DNA of 64,000 bases from Deferribacteres bacterium (GCA_020633675.1 JACKDE010000002.1:682001-746000); one strand, 5' to 3'; shown: positions 9,443 through 17,927, numbered from the stretch's first letter. Translations and numbers: made by a program. Notes: generated from the sequence alone by a model not told the origin.

Positions 9443-11098
9443 ATGCTGAAAAAAGGATTGTGCCTCGGAGCGGGCCTCATGATCGCATTGTCGATGGGCT
9501 GCGGTCAAAAGGAGACCGGCTCCGAAGAAGAAGCACAAGCTATTGCTGAACGTATGCAAAAATATGCTGTCAAGGAAGTGGCGTTTGACGCCAGCGCATG
9601 GCAGAACAACGACAAGAAGTTGCTTTCAACCTTGATCGAAGTCGCCAGGCTGTCGGACGAAATTTACTGGCTGCAAACTGCCAGCAAGCAAGATGCCGTG
9701 GACCGGATTCGCAGCAAACGGGCTGATGAAGATCCGTTGAAACAATTCGTTGAGCTGCAAGCCGGTCCATACGATCGCCTTGACGGTGACGAACCATTTA
9801 TGGACGTGCCTGAAAAACAACGCGTCGACGGCTTCTATCCGGCCGATCTGACCAAAGAAGAACTGGAAGCCTGGTTAGAAGCGTATCCGGAAGATCGCGA
9901 GGCTTTTTTGAGCCCCTACACCGTTATTCGTCGCCGCGGACCACAGTTGTACGCTGTGCCTTACAACGAAGCGTACAAGCGTTTCATCGTGCCAATGGTG
10001 AACAAACTGCGCTACGCAGCCACGCTCAGCGAGGACGAAGGCTTGCAAAACTACCTGAAAACGGTTTCGGAAGCGCTGGTCAGCAACGATTACGGCGCTG
10101 TGAAGTCAGGCTGGGTTGGCCGTCAAAACAGCAAGATCGACTTTCTGATCGGGCCGTTCAGCACCGGGGATGATCATTTGTTGGGTGTTAAAACCAGCTT
10201 TGAAGCCAGTGTCGATGTGGTTGATTCGGCTGCCAATGCACAGATCAGCAATTTGACCAGCCGGCTCGGCAGTATGGAAGAAAATCTGCCCTATCCAAAC
10301 CGCTATAAAAATCCGGACGTTGAAGCCCAAACCTGCTTTATGGTAGTGTCGGATGTTTTTCGCGGCGGCGAAAAAAGAGTGGGCTATCGTCAACTCAACC
10401 TTAATCTGCCAACGGATGCCAAGGTATGCGTTGAAAAAGGTGTGAAGCGGACGATTTGGCGCAATGCGCTGGCAGCCCGGCTTGAAGAAATCATTTTGCC
10501 ACTCAGCGCGCGTTTGCTCGATGCCGAACAGGCAAAAGACGTGAGCGTTGATGGCTTCTATCGCTATGTCCTTCTGCGTGAAATCACCCAAAATCTTGGG
10601 CCGGATAAAGTCTATGGCCAGGAAAAATCGATTGATTCGGCATTGGACGAGCACTACGCCTGGGTCGAGCATGCCAAAGCGGACGTCGCCAGCTTGTATT
10701 CGCTGGGCTATCTGCAGTCATCCGGCCAGGTGACTCAAAAACAGGCCAGGGAAATTACCGTCAGCTATTTGGGGCGCCTTTTCCAAACCATTCGGCTCGC
10801 CGGTGATGAACCACAAAGCCAGGCGGCAACGGTGGTATTGAATTACCTGTTGGAATACAACGCTGTCCAGTACAATCGCGCAGCAAAAACCTATGCGATT
10901 CATTTTGATCGTATTGACCTGGCGCTTGCCTTGCTGACAAACGAATTATTGGTGTTGCAGGCAGAAGGCGACTTCGCGAGTGCACAGAAAATGCAATTCC
11001 AGTACGGCACCCTGCCTGACTACGTGCAAAATTCATTGCAAAGCGTCAGCGATCTGCCGCTGGTGGTTGCGCCGCTCTATCAGGTTATCTGGAACTAA
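9443..11098 (+). CDS. M49 (dipeptidyl-peptidase III)-like lipoprotein with degenerate zinc site
   Basis: The protein is 551 aa with lipobox LSMGC (Cys20). GAGAAAGGA sets the start at 9443; the frame is open upstream but that part has no signal sequence. The middle (FYPADLTKEELEAW, YAVPYNEAYKRFIVPMV, FLIGPFSTGDDHLLGVKTSFEA) and the C-terminal helical part (EHAKADVASLYSLGYL) resemble bacterial DPP-III-like zinc hydrolases. Where I expect HExxH followed by GLGP, it has R379-E-I-T-Q383-N-L-G-P. Where I expect E-E-A-K-A-D it has E409-H410-A-K-A-D. All three inferred zinc ligands are thus changed, suggesting a non-catalytic, binding or regulatory role. Family assignment is from memory of motifs and is only moderately sure. 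Confidence 0.6.
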   Translation: MLKKGLCLGAGLMIALSMGCGQKETGSEEEAQAIAERMQKYAVKEVAFDASAWQNNDKKLLSTLIEVARLSDEIYWLQTASKQDAVDRIRSKRADEDPLKQFVELQAGPYDRLDGDEPFMDVPEKQRVDGFYPADLTKEELEAWLEAYPEDREAFLSPYTVIRRRGPQLYAVPYNEAYKRFIVPMVNKLRYAATLSEDEGLQNYLKTVSEALVSNDYGAVKSGWVGRQNSKIDFLIGPFSTGDDHLLGVKTSFEASVDVVDSAANAQISNLTSRLGSMEENLPYPNRYKNPDVEAQTCFMVVSDVFRGGEKRVGYRQLNLNLPTDAKVCVEKGVKRTIWRNALAARLEEIILPLSARLLDAEQAKDVSVDGFYRYVLLREITQNLGPDKVYGQEKSIDSALDEHYAWVEHAKADVASLYSLGYLQSSGQVTQKQAREITVSYLGRLFQTIRLAGDEPQSQAATVVLNYLLEYNAVQYNRAAKTYAIHFDRIDLALALLTNELLVLQAEGDFASAQKMQFQYGTLPDYVQNSLQSVSDLPLVVAPLYQVIWN

Positions 11099-11124
11099 AC
11101 GCCGCGTTTTCCGGATTGAGTTCA

Positions 11125-11153
11125 GCCAGTCTTGCAGGCAAGACTGGCTTTTT
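11125..11153 (+). terminator. Intrinsic terminator after M49-like gene
   Basis: A perfect 10-bp stem GCCAGTCTTG/CAAGACTGGC with a 4-nt loop is followed by five T. It starts 27 nt after the stop codon. Confidence 0.93.
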
Positions 11154-11309
11154 CTATGGTTGGCGCAATGGAAGGTGGCTTGTCAGCAAATCTTTTAAGC
11201 GGGATGTGGGCGGGCATGCCGGTATGATACCTGTTGGCGAAACGCGGCGCGCACCTGTTTGGTGCAACCGAAGGCAAGAATCGGCAAGTGCTGATACTGG
11301 TTCAGCGGC

Positions 11310-12557
11310 TTACTCTTGCAAAGATTTCAGGATTTTATCGACCTGCTTGACTTTTTGTGTGGCGTTCACGCTTTTAAAATGTGATTTGGCGCGTTCGAAC
11401 GAAAGCTTTGCTTCGTCACTGCGTCCGTTTTCGAGCAGCGCATCCGCCTGGCTGCGGTAAGTCTCCGCAAGGCCGAAGGTGTTATCGCAGGCCGTGTTGA
11501 TCTCGATGGCCTCCTTGAAATAGTTATCTGCGAGTGGCCATTTTCCCTCCTTGGCGTAGATGACCCCCATCAATTTGCACGCATCTGCCTCGCCGAGCTT
11601 ATGCCCCAGGTTATAATAGACACGCATCGCTTTTAGGCAGTTTTCGCGTGCGAGAACCAAATCAAACATTAAAATATAGAGCTCGACACGATTCAGCATG
11701 GCATTGGCTTTGCCAAGCTTGTCGCCGACCAGAGTTGCAAAACGAATGCTCAAAGCATAGCATTTGCCGGCATCGTGCCACATATCCTGATCACGGTAGA
11801 GAGTTGCCAGGTTGTTATACGTCTCAGCCAGACCGCGGTGATCGCCAGCCATTTCAAAAAGCGGCAGACATTTTTGAAAAGAAACCAGCGCTTTTTGTTT
11901 CTGGCCGCGCAAGCTGTACATAGCACCGAGGTTGTTATAAACACAGCCAGCCAATTCATTTTCTCCAAGTTTTTCAGCAATGGCAAGCGCTTGATTGCAA
12001 GCATTTTCCATGTTTTTCCAGGAAGATTTTTGAAAGCAGGCGGCAGCGAGACTGTTCAGGCTGTAGGCTTCTTCAAGCGGCTCGCCTTCTACCTGGCACA
12101 GTTCGATGCTTTGTTCGAAGTAGCGGATCGCTTCGGACAGGGCGGACTGCTGCAATCGCAGATTGCCAAGCAAACGCAATGCACGCGCTTGAATCAGCTT
12201 TGAGCCGAGTTCCTTGCTCAACTCGAGCGCTACCATATACCGGTCATGCGCTTCATCGACCTGACCCAGTGTGGCCAGCGTTTGACCTGAGTTAATCAGC
12301 AGATACAGCTCTTGCCGGCGATCGGTCCCATCCGTCATGCTTTGAATATTCTCGACAGCTTTTTTAAAATGATAAGCAGCGACGTTTTGTTCTGCGTCAT
12401 CGCTTATCTCCCGGCTGTACTTCTCGAGTTGATAGACCAGATCGCTGTTTTGACCTGCATCCAGCGCTTTCTGAGCTTCTTTGATCAGCTTTTGTAAGCG
12501 CTCCTCAGGCAAGTTTTTTTGAGAAAGATCACCAAGCAATTTGTCTTTCTGCGGCAT
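11310..12557 (-). CDS. Tetratricopeptide-repeat protein
   Basis: A cytoplasmic protein of about 415 aa built almost wholly of TPR units (for example AYSLNSLAAACFQKSSWKNMENACNQALAIAEKLG and AGCVYNNLGAMYSLRGQKQKALVSFQKCLPLFEMAG). The unit length of about 40 residues is that of the TPR_12/kinesin-light-chain type. There is no signal peptide, HTH or kinase domain. TTGGAG lies 7 nt before the ATG at 12557; an upstream ATG at 12623 adds an unrelated tail. It is probably a protein-interaction scaffold. The partner is not evident, and the gene is not in an obvious operon. Confidence 0.8.
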   Translation of the reverse strand: MPQKDKLLGDLSQKNLPEERLQKLIKEAQKALDAGQNSDLVYQLEKYSREISDDAEQNVAAYHFKKAVENIQSMTDGTDRRQELYLLINSGQTLATLGQVDEAHDRYMVALELSKELGSKLIQARALRLLGNLRLQQSALSEAIRYFEQSIELCQVEGEPLEEAYSLNSLAAACFQKSSWKNMENACNQALAIAEKLGENELAGCVYNNLGAMYSLRGQKQKALVSFQKCLPLFEMAGDHRGLAETYNNLATLYRDQDMWHDAGKCYALSIRFATLVGDKLGKANAMLNRVELYILMFDLVLARENCLKAMRVYYNLGHKLGEADACKLMGVIYAKEGKWPLADNYFKEAIEINTACDNTFGLAETYRSQADALLENGRSDEAKLSFERAKSHFKSVNATQKVKQVDKILKSLQE

Positions 12558-12762
12558 AAGCTGACTCCAATGAACGGAAAAGATTACCTCAACATTTGCG
12601 GACGGATATTGCGTAGCGTGCAAAGCTATTTGAATTTGGACCTACTTTGACCATCATCTAAATGTTGTCCAGTTGTCCTGTGTCATTCCTCCCAACCTCA
12701 CTGCTTTTGAAATGATTGTCAGATTGCAATTGTTATGAGAATAGATTTTTTCGGGACGATCT

Positions 12763-13341
12763 TCAACGCACGGATAGCGAGTATCTCGTGAAATGGCTCA
12801 CCCATACTTTGAGGTGCTTTTTCTTTTTGTCGATCGTACCACCCACATCGTAATATTGGCCGCTATCCGGATCGTACCAGGCAATTGTCAAATCATCCTC
12901 GGAAATACCGCTTAAATCAGCACCCTCATACGAAATTGTCAATTCGACCGGTGTGATAAAAGCGCCATCGGGCTTGAACTCGAGGTCCATGAAATCCGAG
13001 GACAGGATGGTGATCGAGAAGGTTTTGTCTTCATCGATTGCACCGGCAGGGACAAAAATAGCGTTACCGTGATTCTTAACTGTGCCGCCTTTGTCAGCTT
13101 TTATCGTTTTGGATTTACTGACGCCGTCCAGACTGTGACCCAGATTTGATTTTTTAACTGGTGTGACCGGATTGGCTTTTAAAACTGTGCTTACATTGCT
13201 TTTCTGATGAAATGACGAATCTTGCGCTTCGGGCGCCACCGTGGGATGTTGGTCACAACTCCATAAAAACATGAATGCCGTCAGGATAGCCAGATTCGCT
13301 ACCTTGGTTGCATGGCTTCGCCACTTTAGCAAGTGCACCAT
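12763..13341 (-). CDS. ZU5-like domain lipoprotein
   Basis: A protein of about 192 aa. An AGGAGG ribosome site selects the ATG at 13341. A membrane segment ends at FLWSC, a probable lipobox. A low-complexity linker (about 35-80) precedes a domain reading GGTVKNHGNAIFVPAGAIDEDKTFSITI, typical of bacterial ZU5-like domains, and it ends with a segment resembling such modules (WYDPDSGQYYDVGGTIDKKKKHLKVWVSHFTRYSL). It is presumably a surface or periplasmic lipoprotein; no enzyme motif is seen. A sigma-54-type promoter with tandem upstream sites lies 120-300 bp before it. Confidence 0.75.
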   Translation of the reverse strand: MVHLLKWRSHATKVANLAILTAFMFLWSCDQHPTVAPEAQDSSFHQKSNVSTVLKANPVTPVKKSNLGHSLDGVSKSKTIKADKGGTVKNHGNAIFVPAGAIDEDKTFSITILSSDFMDLEFKPDGAFITPVELTISYEGADLSGISEDDLTIAWYDPDSGQYYDVGGTIDKKKKHLKVWVSHFTRYSLSVR

Positions 13342-13463
13342 TATTGTGTCCTCCTGAAAGGATTGTAGAAGAAGCTTGCCTTCCCTTTCCACTTCTTCAG
13401 GCTCACTCCGGATTCAGCCTAAACCGGAATCTGATGACCACCACTGTTGAAAGTCTAAACACA

Positions 13464-13480
13464 AGCAAGAGCTGTTCCAA
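13464..13480 (-). promoter_or_regulatory. Probable sigma-54 (-24/-12) promoter of the ZU5 lipoprotein gene
   Basis: Read on the minus strand it is TTGGAACAGCTCTTGCT: GG and GC exactly 10 nt apart and TTGC at -12. It matches YTGGCACGRNNNTTGCW at all but two fixed positions. The predicted start of transcription is near 13453, giving a leader of about 110 nt. Confidence 0.65.
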
Positions 13481-13559
13481 AAATGCATGCTGCTTTGTAA
13501 AATTTTATCTACATAAAAACAATGGGTTAGGATCGATTTTCCTCGGCGTGTTCGACTGC

Positions 13560-13640
13560 GTAACAAACTGTGCCCCCGGGAGCGTAACGAAATGTTATAG
13601 CTGTGGATTCTACGTAATGTTTTGTTACGGCTCATGTAAC
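13560..13640. promoter_or_regulatory. Tandem GTAAC-N5-GTTAC sites, candidate activator-binding region
   Basis: Dyads GTAAC-gaaat-GTTAT (13584-13598) and GTAAT-gtttt-GTTAC (13614-13628) are accompanied by half sites GTAAC at 13560 and 13636. They lie about 110-185 bp upstream of the predicted sigma-54 start, the usual place for enhancer-binding-protein sites. The regulator encoded next door is the obvious candidate to bind them; this is inference. Confidence 0.55.
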
Positions 13641-13759
13641 CGGAAAATGTTGCTTTCGGATGAGCTTTTAAATCCGTTGCAATTGAGAATAGAGAGCAGA
13701 CAAACATTTAAAAATCATACCGGAAGAGAGCAAAAAGCTGGTCCAAACCATCGCTAAAT

Positions 13760-15193
13760 TCAACCGGCCAGTACCGAGTCCGGGCTGATTTCGTACTCAT
13801 CGAGCTTGCGATTCAACCGTGGGCGCGAGATGCCGAGGATTTTGCAGGCCTGGGTTTTGTTGCCCTTGGTGATGCGCAGAACTTCAGAAATCAGTTTCAT
13901 TTCACCCTCTTTTAGCGACAGCCCATCGCGCGGAATTTCGATCACTCTGCGCCAGCCATTTTTCGGCTTTACAGAAGGGAGCTGCTGGGGGCCATTGGGG
14001 CCGAGCGCTGTATTAATTTCATTCGAATCAATAATAGCCGATTCGCCGAGCACGACCACGCGTTCAATGACATGCTGCAACTCGCGCACATTGCCGGGCC
14101 AGTCGTAGTTGGCAAGTATGGACTTTGCCCCATCGGAAAGATGGCGTTCCGAAATACCGTAGGTGCTGATATAACGCCTGAGGAAATAGTTCGCCAGAGC
14201 GATGATATCTTCACCGCGTTCCTGCAAAGGTGGTAGAAAAATGTTAATGACATTCAGGCGGTAAAAGAGATCGGTTCGAAACTCGCCGGTTTGCACTTTC
14301 TGCTCAAGGTCTGCGTTGGTGCCGGCGATAATGCGCAATTTGACCTGAATATCGTCGGTACCGCCAAGGCGGCGAAAGCGCTTTTCTTCGATCGCTTTTA
14401 ATAGTTTGGCCTGGATTTTGTGATTCATATCACCGATTTCATCGAGAAAAAGTGTGCCGCCATTGGCCATCTCAAACAGCCCCTTTTTGCTGTACTTGGC
14501 ATCTGTAAATGCCCCCTTTTCGTGGCCGAATAATTCCGACTCGAGCAGTGTTTCGGGGATTGCGGTACAATTGACTTCGACGAAAGGCTTGCTTTTGGTC
14601 TCGGGCGTGCCATAGTGAATGCCGCGCGCGATCACTTCCTTACCTGTACCGGTTTCGCCACGCACCAGCACAGTGACCCATGGTCGATTAAACACCTTTT
14701 TTGTGACATAGACAACATGGCGCATTTCGGGGCTGTCGGCAATGATGTTTTCGAGTCGATAGCGCTCGCCCTGGTTCTCATTCATTTCCAGGCTGGCTTG
14801 CTGCTTTTGCCATTCAGCCAGTTGCTTCTTAACATAATCCCGCAATTTATGGGCTTCCTCTGGCATTTGCACAAATTCGTTCACCCCAAGCTTTGTGCAT
14901 TTTACAATGCTTTCAACATCAGGCTTGTTGACCAGGGCGACTACTTTGTATTGGGTGTCCCCTTTGAAAATCATGGACAAAAATTTAAAAGGCTTCGGCT
15001 CTTTCGCCTCCAAATCCAGCAAAATCAGCTCTGGTAATTGTTTCGCAAGAATGTCCGTGTACTCTTTTTCGGTGCGGGCCAGCATGGTTGATACGGAGTC
15101 CAGGTGATGGCGCAGGGTTGAGATAACCTGTTGCTCGAAATCCACATCACCCAACATCAGGATGCGAAATGCTGTTTGTTCAGTGCTTGTCAT
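13760..15193 (-). CDS. Sigma-54-dependent transcriptional activator with pseudo-receiver domain
   Basis: A 477-aa NtrC-family protein. Residues about 8-125 form a receiver-like domain that keeps Asp60 (LILLD) but has Val89 in place of the Ser/Thr and Met110-Pro where Lys-Pro is normal, so phosphorylation control is doubtful. The AAA+ domain follows, with Walker A GETGTGKE (179-186), GAFTDA at 227-232 (a variant of the sigma-54-contacting GAFTGA loop), Walker B FLDEIGDM and an arginine-finger region. The C-terminal Fis-type HTH is NKTQACKILGISRPRLNRKL. GAGGAAG sets the start at 15193. It is 28 bp downstream of, and in operon with, the peptide-binding lipoprotein gene. It stands next to sigma-54-type promoters. 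Confidence 0.9.
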   Translation of the reverse strand: MTSTEQTAFRILMLGDVDFEQQVISTLRHHLDSVSTMLARTEKEYTDILAKQLPELILLDLEAKEPKPFKFLSMIFKGDTQYKVVALVNKPDVESIVKCTKLGVNEFVQMPEEAHKLRDYVKKQLAEWQKQQASLEMNENQGERYRLENIIADSPEMRHVVYVTKKVFNRPWVTVLVRGETGTGKEVIARGIHYGTPETKSKPFVEVNCTAIPETLLESELFGHEKGAFTDAKYSKKGLFEMANGGTLFLDEIGDMNHKIQAKLLKAIEEKRFRRLGGTDDIQVKLRIIAGTNADLEQKVQTGEFRTDLFYRLNVINIFLPPLQERGEDIIALANYFLRRYISTYGISERHLSDGAKSILANYDWPGNVRELQHVIERVVVLGESAIIDSNEINTALGPNGPQQLPSVKPKNGWRRVIEIPRDGLSLKEGEMKLISEVLRITKGNKTQACKILGISRPRLNRKLDEYEISPDSVLAG

Positions 15194-15221
15194 ATAAGTA
15201 GCTTCCTCGAGTGGTTGCAGC

Positions 15222-16811
15222 TCAATTTTTTGGCGAGCTGTTGATTTGCCATCTTTCAATATCACATAGATAACCACGAACATCCATTTCAATATTTTCT
15301 ACCCGACGATTGATCATTGCCATATTGTCCTGCATATACAGAAAAATATAAGGGTGACTTGCCTGTACCCGGCGTTGAAATCGTTGCCACAATGCCTTTG
15401 CTTTATTTTCGTCCATTTCTGCGCGCGCGGCGTCCAACAGCGAATCGACCTCAGCATTGCGGAAACTCCCCAGGTTGAAACCATTTTCGATTGCATCGGA
15501 ATGCCAAACTTGCGATGGATCAACAGTGAATCCGGTTTTCCAGGATAGCAGCACGGTATCAAAATCACGGTTTTGCATGACATCCTCCACCAATTTGCCC
15601 CATTCCACCAATTCAATTGTAGTGCGAATACCTGCTTTTTTGAATTGCTGTTGCAGCATCGCCAGGACATCGCTGCGCAACTGGTTGTCTGCATTGGTTT
15701 TCATGCTAAAAGAAAGGGTCGCGCCATTTTTTTCGACAAAGCCATCACCATCGCTGTCGCGCCAGCCTGCTCTGGCCAAAAGGGATTGCGCGGCCTGTAA
15801 ATCAAATTGCTTTATAGGTGCGCTGGAGTCATAAACAGCAAAATAAGGCATGATCGGGCCGGAGATCGCTTGGCCATGCCCGGCGAGCAGTGTTTCGATG
15901 ATTTCCCGACGGTTGACAGCCCTGGCGGCGGCAGCGCGCACCGCAGGCTCCTGCAGAAGGGGGCGTTTCAAATTGAAAGCGAGGAAATGATAGCCCCGAT
16001 CCGGATAGGTTATCAGATTCAGGTTCGGATCGCTGCTGAGCTGCGAGATTTTGCTTGCAGCGACATAAGGCAGGATGTCGATCTCGCCGGTCAGCAGGCT
16101 GGCAGCTAATGTGGCCTCGTCGGGGATGATGCGAAACACGATGTGTTTCACCGCTGGCGGACTATTATAGTACTGTTGGTTGGCTTCGAAAATGACGCGA
16201 TCGTTGGCGTGCCAGGATTTCAGCACGTACGGTCCATTGCCGACTGGCTTGCGGTTGAAAGCTGTCTGCTGGATTTCTGCCGGTGGCACATCCTGCAGCA
16301 GGTGCTTGGGCAAAATTGGGATTTGCAAGTCGAAAAGGGCGTCCGGATAGGCCGATTTTAGGTAGAATCGGATCGAGAAACGATCGGTTACGACTGCGCG
16401 TTCAACCTGTGCAAAGCGGCTGCGGGCAGCATAATTGGTTTCCGGATTTGCCGCCAACTGGTAGGTAAACAACACGTCCTCAGCCGTGGTCGGAACGCCA
16501 TCAGACCAAAACACATCATCACGCAATTTGAATTCGATCTCCTTGCCATCTTCGCTCACCTGCCATGTTGTGGCAAGCCGCGGCTGAAAATGCAGGTTGG
16601 CATCGATTTCGTTCAGCGTGAGAAACAACATTTCTTCGATGACGTGCAGTGCATCCGAGCTCGCTGCATTCAGCTCGAGCAGACTATCGAAATCGCTCGT
16701 TATGCCGATGACGATAGTATTGTCCCTGTGCAACGCATCACGATTTTTCGGGCTTTCGCAAGCAAAAAGCAAAGTACTAAAAAGCAAGCAGAGAGCAAAA
16801 AAATTCCTCAT
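15222..16811 (-). CDS. ABC-type peptide-binding lipoprotein (SBP family 5), orphan
   Basis: A 529-aa DppA/OppA-like protein with lipobox LLFAC. It has the family-5 signature (LATTWQVSEDGKEIEFKLRDDVFWSDGVPTTAEDVLFTY), the PVGNGPYVL turn and the C-terminal WQRFQRRVQASHPYIFLYMQ segment. Family members bind oligopeptides or related solutes in the periplasm. No permease or ATPase genes accompany it. Instead a sigma-54 activator follows by 28 bp, which suggests a sensory role or use of a distant transporter. AAAGGACT precedes the ATG. A strong terminator hairpin lies immediately upstream of this ribosome site. Confidence 0.92.
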   Translation of the reverse strand: MRNFFALCLLFSTLLFACESPKNRDALHRDNTIVIGITSDFDSLLELNAASSDALHVIEEMLFLTLNEIDANLHFQPRLATTWQVSEDGKEIEFKLRDDVFWSDGVPTTAEDVLFTYQLAANPETNYAARSRFAQVERAVVTDRFSIRFYLKSAYPDALFDLQIPILPKHLLQDVPPAEIQQTAFNRKPVGNGPYVLKSWHANDRVIFEANQQYYNSPPAVKHIVFRIIPDEATLAASLLTGEIDILPYVAASKISQLSSDPNLNLITYPDRGYHFLAFNLKRPLLQEPAVRAAAARAVNRREIIETLLAGHGQAISGPIMPYFAVYDSSAPIKQFDLQAAQSLLARAGWRDSDGDGFVEKNGATLSFSMKTNADNQLRSDVLAMLQQQFKKAGIRTTIELVEWGKLVEDVMQNRDFDTVLLSWKTGFTVDPSQVWHSDAIENGFNLGSFRNAEVDSLLDAARAEMDENKAKALWQRFQRRVQASHPYIFLYMQDNMAMINRRVENIEMDVRGYLCDIERWQINSSPKN

Positions 16812-16832
16812 CCCAGTCCTTTCAAATTAGCC

Positions 16833-16885
16833 AAAAAAAAGGCACACTCCAACGCCTCGCAGATATCTGACGTTGAAGTGTGCCT
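16833..16885 (-). terminator. Strong intrinsic terminator just upstream of the peptide-binding gene (attenuator candidate)
   Basis: On the minus strand a 16-bp stem with one mismatch (arms AAGGCACACT...AACG and CGTTG...GTGTGCCTT) has a loop of about 16 nt and a run of eight T. The T run ends only some 20 nt before the start codon, so it lies in the 5' leader, not after a gene. Confidence 0.85.
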
Positions 16886-17016
16886 TCGATAACCAGACTC
16901 TGAAGATGGTGGAAAACAGGTATACTCCGGCCTTGACAGCATAAACCGGTCATGCAGCCTGAAGCATAAAATCCCAAATGGAAACACACCACCTTCGTCT
17001 GGCCGAAAAACCAAAC
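16841..17016 (-). ncRNA. Candidate structured leader RNA or small RNA
   Basis: A promoter at 17022-17051 and the terminator at 16833-16885 would define a transcript of about 180 nt. Its 5' end folds into a 9-bp hairpin (TTCGTTTGG with CCAGACGAA, one G-U pair on this strand, loop TTTTTCGG). A CCGG-bounded hairpin follows near 16930-16955. I do not recognise a known riboswitch class. It may be a regulated leader of the peptide-binding/activator operon or a separate small RNA. Confidence 0.45.
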
Positions 17017-17021
17017 GAACA

Positions 17022-17051
17022 ATTATAAGGAAAACAATCGCGGTGATTCAA
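17022..17051 (-). promoter_or_regulatory. Sigma-70-type promoter for the leader transcript
   Basis: On the minus strand TTGAAT (17051-17046), an 18-nt spacer and a perfect TATAAT (17027-17022). The start would fall at the base of the first leader hairpin. Confidence 0.55.
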
Positions 17052-17383
17052 TTGCAATACATTATCGGCTGGCCTTCCCCTGCCGGAGCCGCTTCCCACT
17101 GTAAACAATTGATCTGCACATAAGAGCCATTGACTCGATGCTTGCCTGCCAAGGTTAGATTCTTCCCCAATCACAACCAGGCGATTTCCCACTTTTGAGA
17201 GATTCGAGAAAAGTTTTGCAGTGGGTTTGCAAACATATCGTTCCGCAATTGCGCTGTAAATACGCAAATTTTTTCGAAAAATAGAAATTCTAACTTGTTG
17301 AAAAGAATAAAAGATACGTATCTAACAGCCTGCTATAGTTTACAGGCATTGATTGTTGATGCGGAAGTAAAATCCCTTATAGT

Positions 17384-17441
17384 GTAACAAAAAATTCCGT
17401 CTTGCCTCGGTCTATATCGTTACAACGAAATAAAACGTTAC
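17384..17441. promoter_or_regulatory. GTAAC/GTTAC half sites upstream of a sigma-54-like promoter
   Basis: GTAAC at 17384 and GTTAC at 17419 and 17437 match the half sites found before the ZU5 gene, but none forms the full N5 dyad. They lie 140-200 bp before the predicted start of the sigma-54-like promoter at 17556, a suitable distance. Confidence 0.35.
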
Positions 17442-17555
17442 AAAGGCGATGGGTTGGTTTTTTGTCCACGATGCAACCTTCAAAAACTGAGTGGTATGCT
17501 TAAATGGCTGTTTGCAATGAAGCAAAACAACTTAATGTTGGCAGGAAGTTGTTAG

Positions 17556-17572
17556 ATGGCATGGCCTTTGCA
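17556..17572 (+). promoter_or_regulatory. Sigma-54-like promoter without an obvious gene
   Basis: TGGCATGGCCTTTGCA begins at 17557 and has GG and GC 10 nt apart, TGGCA at -24 and TTGCA at -12. Transcription would start near 17584, into a stretch with no convincing gene and towards the 3' end of the convergent cytochrome gene. Nested dyads (GGAC 17680/GTCC 17717 and GGCC 17691/GGCC 17713) suggest RNA structure. Confidence 0.5.
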
Positions 17573-17844
17573 TTAGCTTTCGGCACATGCCAATCGAAGT
17601 CGATGGCATTGAGAATTTTGAAAAGTCCAACAGGTACCACCCCTACCTAACGAACCGTTCCCCAACGGAATGGCTACAAGGACGCTGTCCGGCCTTGCAG
17701 TTTAGCGAGGTCGGCCGTCCGCGTAGCACAGAAGAGCGAACTTTAGAATATATGTCCGACAGAGAATCTGGTGCGTTAGCGCAATAATGTGCGTTCCATG
17801 ACAACGCGATTGGCCATTGATCCTTCCATTCAAAGCATTCAGCT

Positions 17845-17873
17845 AAAAAGCCTGGGCGCGAAGCGTCGCCCAG
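17845..17873 (-). terminator. Intrinsic terminator of the cytochrome gene
   Basis: On the minus strand a CTGGGCG/CGCCCAG stem with an 8-nt loop is followed by CTTTTT. It starts 54 nt after the stop codon of the cytochrome gene. Confidence 0.8.
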
Positions 17874-17927
17874 CAGTCAAAAAGTCGATAGACATGCTCA
17901 GGATCGTCGCTGATGCTGTGGTATTTG

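Noticed and set aside
16841..17016. Known riboswitch class (c-di-GMP, cobalamin, SAM) in the leader
   Set aside because: None of the conserved core sequences of these classes could be found; only promoter, hairpins and terminator are supported.
17587..17787. 66-codon open frame after the sigma-54-like promoter
   Set aside because: Starts at the predicted transcription start without a ribosome site; composition resembles random coding and no domain is visible. Kept only as possible non-coding RNA.
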